Assembly: GCA_937885235.1 (NCBI GenBank)
Contig: CAKZZK010000234.1
Location: 1 to 5,890, forward strand
DNA length: 5,890 bases
Reading direction: 5' to 3'
From: an uncultured Treponema sp.
GTDB taxonomy: Bacteria; Spirochaetota; Spirochaetia; Treponematales; Treponemataceae
Shown here: positions 1-5,800 of the stretch, in pieces
Layout of the letters: each line of letters begins with the position of its first letter
Position numbering within the stretch: position 1 is the stretch's first letter
Notes under the pieces: model-generated
Told to the model about the DNA's origin: nothing
The model's input: the letters and a program-made list of their open reading frames with translations, nothing else
Databases searched by the model: none
Made by a program: the position numbers and the translations under genes

Positions 1-5
1 AACTC

Positions 6-137
6 ATTAACAGAAACAGTTTGTCTTAGCGCTTAAAACGTTTTGTTTTAGCACTTAAAACGTTTTGTCTCAGCGCCTAAAACATTCTGTTTTAGCACTT
101 CAAACAGTTTGTCTCAGCACGTAAACCGTTTTGCCAG
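6..137. repeat. Imperfect 22-bp tandem repeat array, six copies
   Basis: Six head-to-tail units start at 6, 28, 50, 72, 94 and 116. The four central copies differ from their relatives at about three positions, and the outer copies are more degenerate. Each unit runs AGCRC-TTAAAAC-GTTTTG followed by a pyrimidine-rich tail. The core is a dyad: AAAACGTTTT at 35-44 and 57-66, CAAAC-A-GTTTG at 101-111, and AAAC-N-GTTT at 14-22 and 123-131. A second dyad, GTTTTA...TAAAAC (45-61), spans a unit junction. The array may extend left of the window. It ends 12 bp before the -35 of the thioesterase promoter. A role as tandem protein-binding sites is inference; a neutral intergenic repeat is equally possible. 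Bases 1-149 hold no gene. Confidence 0.85.
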
Positions 138-149
138 AGTCAAAGACAC

Positions 150-178
150 TACACAGAACTGCTTTTATCTTCTATAAT
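150..178 (+). promoter_or_regulatory. Promoter of acyl-ACP thioesterase gene (leaderless type)
   Basis: A perfect -10 hexamer TATAAT lies at 173-178. A -35-like TACACA (4 of 6 to TTGACA) lies at 150-155, with a 17-bp spacer. The -10 ends only 6 bp before the ATG at 185, so transcription should begin at or next to the start codon. No Shine-Dalgarno sequence is present between the promoter and the ATG. Confidence 0.7.
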
Positions 179-184
179 ATCCGT

Positions 185-943
185 ATGAATACATTCAAAC
201 TATGGCATGACGAAGACAAAAACACCTTTCATCAGGAAAGCCGCATATTTTTTTCCCAGTGCAGCAAAAACGGGCGATTAAGCCTGAGCGAAGTCTTAAA
301 GCTGGCTTCAGACACCGCGGTGGAGGATTACCGGCAGCGGGGTCTGTCCCGCGAATTCCTTGTTGAACACGGCTTTTTTATCCTCGTGTCGCGCAGCGCA
401 TTCCGCTTCCACAGCCTGCCCAGGGAAAACGAGCAAATTGAGCTCTGCACCTGGGAGGAAAAACCGGAAGCGCTCCAGCTCTGCCGCGCGTATGAATTCA
501 CCGGAGAGGACGGACGTTCCCTCATCAGCGGGCTGAGCACCTGGCTGCTCGTTGACCCCGTTGCCAGAAAAATCATCCCCACAAAGCACTTTACCCTGCG
601 CACGCCTCCCGCCATCCAGAAGGAACACGACTGCTTTAAGCCCGCAAAAATAACTGTGCCGCAGGACGCAGTGCTCCTCGATGAGCGGAAAATCCGCTAT
701 TCGGATATAGACGGCAACGGCCACACGAACAACTCCCGTTACGGAGCTTTCGTCATCGATGCCCTGCCTGAAGCATACCGAGACAAAGACTTCTGTGATT
801 TTAAGATTAACTTTTCAAAGGAAGCGATGCTCGGCGATACCCTGCAAGTTTTCGGCAGCTTTGACGATGCGGGAAAGAAAATCACCGTCAAGGGGCAGAC
901 GGAACAGGGTACTTCCTTTGAAAGCGAACTGTACTACCGCTGA
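185..943 (+). CDS. Acyl-ACP thioesterase (FatA/FatB-like, double hot-dog)
   Basis: This predicted 252-residue cytosolic enzyme would hydrolyse acyl-ACP to free fatty acid and ACP, ending chain elongation in type II fatty acid synthesis. The first hot-dog half covers about residues 15-140, with the helix SLSEVLKLASDTAVEDY (33-49) and the strand LSTWLLVD (117-124). The second half covers about 165-250 and carries RYSDIDGNGHTNNSRY (171-186). That motif matches the plant and bacterial FatA/FatB active site, giving D176, N178 and H180, with E213 in the FSKEA segment as the likely fourth residue. The length fits bacterial family members. I chose the ATG at 185 because an upstream TTG start at 131 lies in the repeat array and would put the TATAAT box inside the gene. 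There is no signal peptide or membrane segment. It converges on the unknown gene ending at 957. Chain-length specificity cannot be read from the sequence. Confidence 0.9.
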   Translation: MNTFKLWHDEDKNTFHQESRIFFSQCSKNGRLSLSEVLKLASDTAVEDYRQRGLSREFLVEHGFFILVSRSAFRFHSLPRENEQIELCTWEEKPEALQLCRAYEFTGEDGRSLISGLSTWLLVDPVARKIIPTKHFTLRTPPAIQKEHDCFKPAKITVPQDAVLLDERKIRYSDIDGNGHTNNSRYGAFVIDALPEAYRDKDFCDFKINFSKEAMLGDTLQVFGSFDDAGKKITVKGQTEQGTSFESELYYR

Positions 944-956
944 GCGTGCGCAGCCA

Positions 957-1295
957 CTATGCGAGCCGAGCCTCACGGAGCGGCTTGTCCCAGAATACCT
1001 TGCCGCCTAGCTGGGCAGCAAGGGCATCGACACGCGCGTGCAGCTCTGCCATGTAGGCGGCCTCCTTCTTCTTGGAACGGCGCCCCTTGCCCTGAAAAAG
1101 CACCTCAGTCCGCACAGCGTCATAGCTTACGGAAAAATCATTTTCATCATTGTGGGGAAAAAAGCTCACGTTTGCCGAATAGGTGATGTTCCCCGCCTCT
1201 GAATCCGACTGCAGGAAAACGATTGCCGCATGGCGGGGCACTCCGTTATACACACAGTCTGCCGCAAAGTACTGGCTATACACATCAACAACCAT
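957..1295 (-). CDS. Conserved-looking hypothetical protein, last gene of the purE-purF operon
   Basis: I do not recognise this 112-residue protein and assign no function. Support for its being real comes from context: its start overlaps the purF end by 11 bp, and an ideal AGGAGGTG lies just upstream. Two ATGs sit in tandem at 1298 and 1295. The second is 7 bp from AGGAGG and is preferred; the first is only 4 bp away. Residues 1-67 look beta-rich (VDVYSQYFAADCVY, AAIVFLQS, ITYSANVSFF, FSVSYDAV). A basic patch KGRRSKKK (70-77) follows, then a likely amphipathic helix (78-97). There is no signal peptide, transmembrane segment or cysteine motif. The operon position hints at a link to purine synthesis, but it could be a passenger. 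It ends 13 bp from the facing thioesterase gene, with no terminator between. Confidence 0.72.
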   Translation of the reverse strand: MVVDVYSQYFAADCVYNGVPRHAAIVFLQSDSEAGNITYSANVSFFPHNDENDFSVSYDAVRTEVLFQGKGRRSKKKEAAYMAELHARVDALAAQLGGKVFWDKPLREARLA

Positions 1296-2760
1296 CATTA
1301 CACCTCCTGCCGTGCAGCTCGCCCGGCACAGACATTGGATATTCTCCCGTAAAGCAGCCCTTGCAAAAACCGTAGCCCTGGGGATTGCAGTCGCGGCACG
1401 CTTCCATCATTCCCTCCGCGCTGATAAAGGCAAGGCTGTCAGCCCCTATTTCCTCGCAGATTTCCTTTTCAGTATGCTGATTGGAAATAAGCTCTCCGCG
1501 CGTCGGCGTGTTGATGCCGAAGTAGCACGGAAACTTGACCGGCGGTGAAGAAATGCGGAAATGCACTTCCTTAGCGCCCGCCCGCCGCAGTATCTGCACC
1601 AAGCGGCGGCTCGTCGTACCGCGGACGATGGAATCATCTATGACGACGACGCGCTTGCCTTCCACCACCGAACGCACCGCATTGAGCTTGACGAACACGA
1701 GGTTCTCACGCTCTTTCTGCGTGGGGGCAATGAAGGTCCTGCCGATATACTTGTTTTTGATTATGCCCATAGCATAGGGGATTCGTGCCTGCAGCGCATA
1801 GCCCTGTGCCGCGCCAAGTCCGCTGTCGGGCACGCCAACCACCACATCAGCGGGCACCGCGCATTCCCGCGCAAGGCACGCACCCATCTTGAGCCGCGCC
1901 TCCGTAACGGGGATGCCGTCTATCACGCTGTCGGGGCGGGCAAAGTAGACGTACTCAAAGATGCACGTCCGCTTTGAGGTCCGCTCGCCGAATTCAAAGG
2001 ACAGCACGCCGTCCTCGTTGATGATGACAATCTCGCCCGGCTGAATGTCTCGCACAAAGGTGCCGTTCACCGCGTCTATGGCACAGCTTTCGCTTGCAAG
2101 GATCCAGCCATCCTCCACCTTGCCCAGACAGAGCGGACGGATGCCGTTGGGGTCTCGCGCACCGATGAGACATTTTTCAGTCATCACGACAAGAGCAAAG
2201 GAGCCCTTTATCATCTGGATGGTATCAGTGAGGGCTCGTTCAAGCCCCTTTTTATATGATTTTGCAATGAGCTTTACGATAACTTCCGTATCGCTTGAGG
2301 AGGCAAAGGTGCTGCCGTTTTCTTCCAGCATTTCGCGAAGCTGCTCATAATTGACAAGCTGCCCGTTGTGGGCTACGGCGATGCCGCCAAGACGGGAATT
2401 CTGCACCATGGGCTGGGCATTTTCTATCGAAGTGCTTCCTGCCGTGGCATAGCGCACATGGGCGCAGGCAATATGTCCCTGCAAGGCGGAAAGATGCTCT
2501 GCGGTAAAGACTTCCGCCGCAGTGCCCATATCCTTGTGCACGGTCAGCCCGCCGCCATCGCTGACGGCAATGCCTGCGCTGTCCTGCCCGCGGTGCTGCA
2601 GGGAACAGAGCGCGTAATACGCCTGCGTTGCGGCATTAAATTCTTCGGTGGAATAGGCGATATATCCTTCTTCGCCGTCAAGGTCAGCTTTCTTTGTGCG
2701 GGCAGTCTTCAGGAATATGCCAAAGACACCGCACTCTTCATGCAGCTTGTCTTCTTCCAT
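1285..2760 (-). CDS. purF: Amidophosphoribosyltransferase (PurF)
   Basis: This 491-residue enzyme catalyses the first committed step of purine synthesis: PRPP plus glutamine gives 5-phosphoribosylamine. The N-terminal Ntn glutaminase domain follows a short propeptide ending before C10 in HEECGVFGIF. It includes QHRGQDSAG (55-63), HVRYATAG (101-108) and AHNGQLVN (130-137). The C-terminal phosphoribosyltransferase domain carries the PRPP loop VVVIDDSIVRGTT (371-383). Four cysteines, C266 (TCIFEYVYFARPDS), C412, C466 and C469 (FCKGCFTGEYP), match the 4Fe-4S ligands of the Bacillus-type enzyme, so oxygen-sensitive Fe-S regulation is expected. About 20-25 extra residues lie at 17-42, between the nucleophile strand and QHRGQ. 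I chose the start at 2760, four bases after the purE stop; an in-frame extension to 2808 would run into purE. A weak GGAG lies 10 bp upstream. Confidence 0.97.
   Translation of the reverse strand: MEEDKLHEECGVFGIFLKTARTKKADLDGEEGYIAYSTEEFNAATQAYYALCSLQHRGQDSAGIAVSDGGGLTVHKDMGTAAEVFTAEHLSALQGHIACAHVRYATAGSTSIENAQPMVQNSRLGGIAVAHNGQLVNYEQLREMLEENGSTFASSSDTEVIVKLIAKSYKKGLERALTDTIQMIKGSFALVVMTEKCLIGARDPNGIRPLCLGKVEDGWILASESCAIDAVNGTFVRDIQPGEIVIINEDGVLSFEFGERTSKRTCIFEYVYFARPDSVIDGIPVTEARLKMGACLARECAVPADVVVGVPDSGLGAAQGYALQARIPYAMGIIKNKYIGRTFIAPTQKERENLVFVKLNAVRSVVEGKRVVVIDDSIVRGTTSRRLVQILRRAGAKEVHFRISSPPVKFPCYFGINTPTRGELISNQHTEKEICEEIGADSLAFISAEGMMEACRDCNPQGYGFCKGCFTGEYPMSVPGELHGRRCNDGC
1303..1308 (-). 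promoter_or_regulatory. Strong Shine-Dalgarno inside the purF 3' end
   Basis: AGGAGG, extending to AGGAGGTG, lies 4 bp before the ATG at 1298 and 7 bp before the ATG at 1295. It supports the second ATG as the start of the small unknown gene. The same bases encode R485-R486 of PurF, so initiation is probably coupled to the end of purF translation. Confidence 0.85.
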
Positions 2761-2764
2761 ACTA

Positions 2765-3265
2765 TTACAGCTCCACGCCCGCGGCGCCGTTTGCTTCGGC
2801 GTCGGCAAGCATTTTCTGCCTGAACTCGCTCAGCTTCTGTTTGATGTCGGGATACTTGATGCCAAGGATTTGCAGGGCAAGATAGGCAGCATTCTTCGCA
2901 TTGCCTATGCCCACGGTTGCCACGGGAATCTGCGGAGGCATCTGGACTATGGAAAGGAGCGCATCCATGCCTGCAAGCCCGTTTGACCTGCCCGGCGACA
3001 CGCATTCGAGGGGCACGCCCACGACGGGGAGCACGGTGCGGCTTGCAATCACTCCCGGCAGTGCGGCGCTCAAGCCCGCCCCCGCGATAATCACCTCGCA
3101 GCCGGATTCTTCCACCGCCCTGATGGTCTTTACAAGCAAATCTCCCGCACGATGCGCGGAAATGATATGCGCCTGATAGTCAACACCGAATTCTTTGAGC
3201 ACATCGGCAGCTTTTTTCATAGTTTCGCTGTCTGATTTAGAACCTAAAAAGATGGCAACCTTCAT
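2765..3265 (-). CDS. purE: 5-(carboxyamino)imidazole ribonucleotide mutase, PurE class I type
   Basis: This 166-residue cytosolic protein is expected to convert N5-CAIR to CAIR. It has GSKSD (8-12), SAHR (36-39) with the conserved H38, AGAGLSAALPG (61-71), and GLAGMDALLSIVQMP (96-110) followed by PVATVGIGNAKNAA (114-127). SAHR and LLSIVQMP point to class I mutases rather than class II AIR carboxylases, which have SAHK. The usual second loop histidine (AAHLPG) is A68 here. A class I enzyme needs PurK, which is not in the window. I chose the ATG at 3265 because the protein begins MKVAIFLGS, as the family does; five extra in-frame residues up to 3280 would overlap the promoter. It leads the purE-purF-unknown operon and diverges from the Nudix gene. 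Confidence 0.95.
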   Translation of the reverse strand: MKVAIFLGSKSDSETMKKAADVLKEFGVDYQAHIISAHRAGDLLVKTIRAVEESGCEVIIAGAGLSAALPGVIASRTVLPVVGVPLECVSPGRSNGLAGMDALLSIVQMPPQIPVATVGIGNAKNAAYLALQILGIKYPDIKQKLSEFRQKMLADAEANGAAGVEL

Positions 3266-3270
3266 ACCAC

Positions 3271-3299
3271 AAAATAACACAATAGCAAAATTATTGCAA
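3271..3299 (-). promoter_or_regulatory. purE operon promoter (near-leaderless)
   Basis: On the minus strand, TTGCAA (3299-3294) and TATTTT (3276-3271) are separated by 17 bp, each 4 of 6 to consensus. The -10 ends 5 bp before the purE ATG at 3265. No clear Shine-Dalgarno is present, only GTGG directly before the ATG. TTGCAA is itself palindromic and lies 1 bp from the -35 of the divergent Nudix promoter. Confidence 0.55.
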
Positions 3300-3300
3300 G

Positions 3301-3329
3301 TTGCGGAATCAGAAAAACGGGTTTATACT
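3301..3329 (+). promoter_or_regulatory. Promoter of Nudix gene (leaderless type)
   Basis: TTGCGG (3301-3306) and a good -10 TATACT (3324-3329) are 17 bp apart. The -10 ends 6 bp before the ATG at 3336, and no Shine-Dalgarno sequence is present. The -35 match is weak (3 of 6). The promoter is back to back with that of purE. Confidence 0.6.
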
Positions 3330-3335
3330 GAATCT

Positions 3336-4181
3336 ATGCCGATAATCACAAACTCCAACAATTTTTTCTGCGAGAAGCACTTCGTTTTCATAGAAAATGA
3401 CATCCTGCTGGCAAAGCAAGACCTTCACTCGCCGCTTTCAATAGAAGATTTACCCGGAGAGCAGGTGCTCCGCCGCTGTCTTTCCTGCCAGATAGCCTCT
3501 GACTGGTATGCAGAGCCGGAGCTAAACTACAGCGCGCTCATGCTGGAGCAGAACGCCCCCATTCCGGCAGGGTGCAGCACTATGCCGCTCAGGCAATTTT
3601 TCTGGGAGAGCAAGACGCGCGAGGAGCAAGAGCGGGGGCTGCCTTCTGCGCTGGGGGGGCTTGCTGCCCGGGCGCACAGCTTTTTGCGTCTGCGGCAGAC
3701 CTATATTTTCTGCCCGAGCTGCGGCACAAAGCTGGAAGTCCACAAGGAGCAGGTGGCAAAGGTCTGCCCCAACTGCGGGCGGCTCGATTTTCCCCGCATT
3801 GAGCCCGCCATCATCGTGCTTGTTTCCCGCGGCGACGAGGTGCTGCTTGTAAAAAACAAAAACCGCAACCAGCATTTTTTCAGCTGCGTAGCAGGATTCG
3901 TGGAGCAGGGAGAGACGATAGAGCAGTGCGTTGCCCGCGAGGTAAAGGAAGAGACAAATATAGACATACAAAACATCCGCTATGTGGGAAGCCAGTCATG
4001 GCCATTTCCCGACCAGCTTATGCTCGCTTTTACCGCTGAATACAAGTGCGGAGAAATCAAAATTCAGGAGGAAGAAATTGCAGAGGCTGGCTGGTTTTCT
4101 CGGAACAAGCTGCCTGACATTCCCAAAGAAGGCTCCGTCGCGTACAACCTCATCAAAGGGCTGTTTGGTAGCGGGAAGTGA
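3336..4181 (+). CDS. nudC: NudC-type NAD(H) pyrophosphatase (Nudix hydrolase with zinc ribbon)
   Basis: This 281-residue protein would hydrolyse NADH/NAD+ to NMN(H) and AMP; family members also remove NAD caps from RNA 5' ends. Domains in order: a diverged N-terminal domain (1-120); a zinc ribbon with C126-x2-C129 and C144-x2-C147; RLDFPRIEPAIIVLV (149-163), the entry to the catalytic fold; and the Nudix box G187-x5-E193-x7-REVKEE (201-206). SQSWPFP (219-225) corresponds to the NudC hallmark SQPWPFP, with serine for the first proline. In the Nudix box, N208 stands where glycine is usual, while the metal-binding glutamates E202, E205 and E206 are kept. I chose the ATG at 3336 from the promoter; an in-frame ORF begins at 3195 but would run through the purE promoter and purE itself. 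A run of seven G lies at 3653-3659. purC follows 39 bp downstream with its own promoter. Confidence 0.9.
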   Translation: MPIITNSNNFFCEKHFVFIENDILLAKQDLHSPLSIEDLPGEQVLRRCLSCQIASDWYAEPELNYSALMLEQNAPIPAGCSTMPLRQFFWESKTREEQERGLPSALGGLAARAHSFLRLRQTYIFCPSCGTKLEVHKEQVAKVCPNCGRLDFPRIEPAIIVLVSRGDEVLLVKNKNRNQHFFSCVAGFVEQGETIEQCVAREVKEETNIDIQNIRYVGSQSWPFPDQLMLAFTAEYKCGEIKIQEEEIAEAGWFSRNKLPDIPKEGSVAYNLIKGLFGSGK

Positions 4182-4185
4182 TAGC

Positions 4186-4214
4186 TTGTCTCTCCCCCGC
4201 AAATATGCTACACT
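4186..4214 (+). promoter_or_regulatory. purC promoter (leaderless type)
   Basis: TTGTCT (4186-4191) and TACACT (4209-4214) are 17 bp apart, each 4 of 6 to consensus. The -10 ends 6 bp before the purC ATG. The 39-bp gap after the Nudix gene consists almost entirely of this promoter, and there is no Shine-Dalgarno. purC may also receive readthrough from the Nudix gene, since no terminator lies between. Confidence 0.6.
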
Positions 4215-4220
4215 CGCTTT

Positions 4221-5066
4221 ATGAAAAAGATAATTAGCGGGAAAGTCCGCGAAGTATATGACTTGGAAGACGGCAGGATGGTGATTGTAACCACCGACAG
4301 GATTTCGGCATTTGATGTAATCCTGCCCACGCTCATCACGGGCAAGGGCAAGGTGCTCAACGCGCTTTCAAATTTCTGGTTCGATTATACCAAAGACATC
4401 ATAAAGAACCATCTGATTTCTGCAAATCTGGCAGATATGCCTGAGGAATTTCAACAGCCGGAATTCGAGGGTCGCACTATCCTTGTAAAAAAACTCAGGA
4501 TGCTTCCTTACGAAGTAATCGTGCGCGGCTATATGTTCGGCAGCATGTACGAGGCATATAAAAAAGGGGAGCCCTTCCTCGGACACAAATTTGTCAAAGA
4601 ATATCAGCAGGCGGAAAAACTTTCTGAACCCATCGTCACCCCCTCTACAAAGGCAAAGGAGGGGCATGACATAAACGTCACGCTGTCCTCAATGAAAAAC
4701 GATCTCGGCGAAGAGCTTGGGAGCAAAATAGAAAAGGCGGCGCTTGACATCTACAAAAAATGCTACGGGCATGCTTACCAGAACGGCATTATCATTGCGG
4801 ATACAAAGTTTGAATTTGGTCTGGATGAACACGATGAACTGATTCTTGCAGACGAGGTTCTCACGCCGGATTCCAGCCGCTTCTGGAATCTTGAAACCTA
4901 CAAGCCGGGAACTTCCCCCGCAAGCTACGACAAGCAATTCGTGAGGGACTGGCTCAAGGAAAACAATCTTGCCGGAGACCCGCACATCGAAAGCATTCCT
5001 GCAGATATCGTTGAAAAAACGTCCGCGCTATATCGGGAATGTCAGGAACGAATCTGCAAATTGTGA
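4221..5066 (+). CDS. purC: Phosphoribosylaminoimidazole-succinocarboxamide synthase (SAICAR synthase)
   Basis: This 281-residue cytosolic enzyme joins CAIR and aspartate using ATP to make SAICAR, the step after PurE. The N-terminal ATP-binding lobe has SGKVREVYD (6-14) and TDRISAFDVILP (25-36). The first family signature is LPYEVIVRGYMFGS (95-108), and EPIVTPSTKAKEGHD (136-150) is the conserved substrate loop. The second signature, IIADTKFEFG (191-200), is followed by ILADEVLTPDSSRFW (208-222). All are intact. The length fits the single-domain enzymes of about 280-300 residues rather than the short 235-residue type, and it is not fused to PurE. The start gives MKKIISGKVREVYD, as expected. The last 25 bp overlap the end of the facing alarmone synthetase gene. 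Confidence 0.97.
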   Translation: MKKIISGKVREVYDLEDGRMVIVTTDRISAFDVILPTLITGKGKVLNALSNFWFDYTKDIIKNHLISANLADMPEEFQQPEFEGRTILVKKLRMLPYEVIVRGYMFGSMYEAYKKGEPFLGHKFVKEYQQAEKLSEPIVTPSTKAKEGHDINVTLSSMKNDLGEELGSKIEKAALDIYKKCYGHAYQNGIIIADTKFEFGLDEHDELILADEVLTPDSSRFWNLETYKPGTSPASYDKQFVRDWLKENNLAGDPHIESIPADIVEKTSALYRECQERICKL

Positions 5067-5794
5067 GCGCTGTATAGCGAGGCATCAAACGCATCTGCAT
5101 CGGCAGCGCTAAAATCGATAAAGCCCGGTATGTTCTTGGCAAGCTCTTGCATCCGGGCATCCGTTGAGGCTATGACATCCGCACAGGAACGCAGTTCTTC
5201 GCTCACGTTTGCAGGCATGTCATAGTCTTTTTTATAATGAAGCTGATGCTCCAGGCTTGCCCAGAAGTCCATTGCTATGGTGCGGATTTGAATTTCAACG
5301 GGAATATCGCGACGCTGGTCGCTGAAATAAACGGCAACTTTCACAATAACGTGCAGGCTGCGATAGCCATTCTTTTTGGGATGCTTAATATAATCCTTTA
5401 ACTGTATGAGATCGACATCATCCTGCTGCAAAAGCATCTGCATGACATAATAGACGTCACTGATGAAGGGGCAGGTCACCCGAATACCTGCTATATCATA
5501 CAGATTTGTCACCATATTATCCAAGGTCACTTTCAAACCTTTCCGCTGTAGCTTCTCTGCAATGCTTACGGGATCCTTGATACGGCTTGTAATCGTACTG
5601 ATGGGATTTCGTTTGTGTTTGCTTTCAAATTCATCGGCAAGTATTTCAAATTTTGTTGTAAGCTGCTTTATGCCGCTTTCATACAGCATGAGCAGCTGCT
5701 CGAATTCTCGAGCGGTATTGAGTATGCCATGGGGATTTGCTAAAAGGTTTTTATTGTCATCAGCCGCCTTTTTCAATATCAATTCTGTATTCAT
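5042..5794 (-). CDS. Small alarmone synthetase, (p)ppGpp synthetase (RelQ/YjbM-like)
   Basis: This 250-residue stand-alone GTP pyrophosphokinase would transfer pyrophosphate from ATP to GDP or GTP, making the stringent-response alarmone. The RelA/SpoT synthetase domain covers about residues 65-190: SRIKDPVSIAEKLQRKG (70-86), YDIAGIRVTCPF (99-110) with the likely metal-binding D100, NGYRSLHVIV (142-151), and VEIQIRTIAMDFWASLEHQLHYK (166-188) with the probable catalytic E167. The layout closely follows Bacillus YjbM. There is no HD hydrolase domain, TGS or ACT domain, so a hydrolase elsewhere is needed to remove the product. Residues 1-60 form an unusually long helical N-terminal extension, and 190-250 a helical tail. 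It lies about 67 bp downstream of a 5S rRNA gene on the same strand. RelQ versus RelP assignment is uncertain. Confidence 0.92.
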   Translation of the reverse strand: MNTELILKKAADDNKNLLANPHGILNTAREFEQLLMLYESGIKQLTTKFEILADEFESKHKRNPISTITSRIKDPVSIAEKLQRKGLKVTLDNMVTNLYDIAGIRVTCPFISDVYYVMQMLLQQDDVDLIQLKDYIKHPKKNGYRSLHVIVKVAVYFSDQRRDIPVEIQIRTIAMDFWASLEHQLHYKKDYDMPANVSEELRSCADVIASTDARMQELAKNIPGFIDFSAADADAFDASLYSAHNLQIRS

Positions 5795-5800
5795 ATATTG

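Noticed and set aside
6..137. CRISPR array
   Set aside because: Units are contiguous 22-bp imperfect repeats with no unique spacers and no cas genes nearby.
131..184. Upstream TTG start extending the thioesterase by 18 residues
   Set aside because: It starts inside the tandem repeat and would place the TATAAT promoter within the coding region; no SD supports it.
308..724. Long minus-strand open frame inside the thioesterase gene
   Set aside because: It is antisense to a clear gene, with low-complexity, Arg/Ala-rich translation and no motif or RBS; frame shadow.
939..954. Intrinsic terminator between the thioesterase and the unknown gene
   Set aside because: The stem is only four base pairs, with an internal mismatch and no T-tract on either strand.
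2761..2808. 16-residue N-terminal extension of PurF
   Set aside because: It overlaps the purE end; PurF should have only a short propeptide before the nucleophile cysteine, as given by the ATG at 2760.
1183..2823. Several plus-strand open frames opposite purF and purE
   Set aside because: They are antisense shadows of well-conserved genes, without recognisable domains or start signals.
3195..3335. Longer N-terminus of the Nudix protein
   Set aside because: The extension is antisense to purE and crosses both divergent promoters; the extra residues do not resemble NudC.
3266..3335. Purine riboswitch or long regulatory leader for purE
   Set aside because: The predicted transcript starts at the ATG, and 70 bp shared by two promoters leaves no room for an aptamer.
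3522..3971. Minus-strand 149-codon open frame inside nudC
   Set aside because: It lies opposite the zinc ribbon and Nudix box coding sequence; it is explained by codon bias of the real gene.
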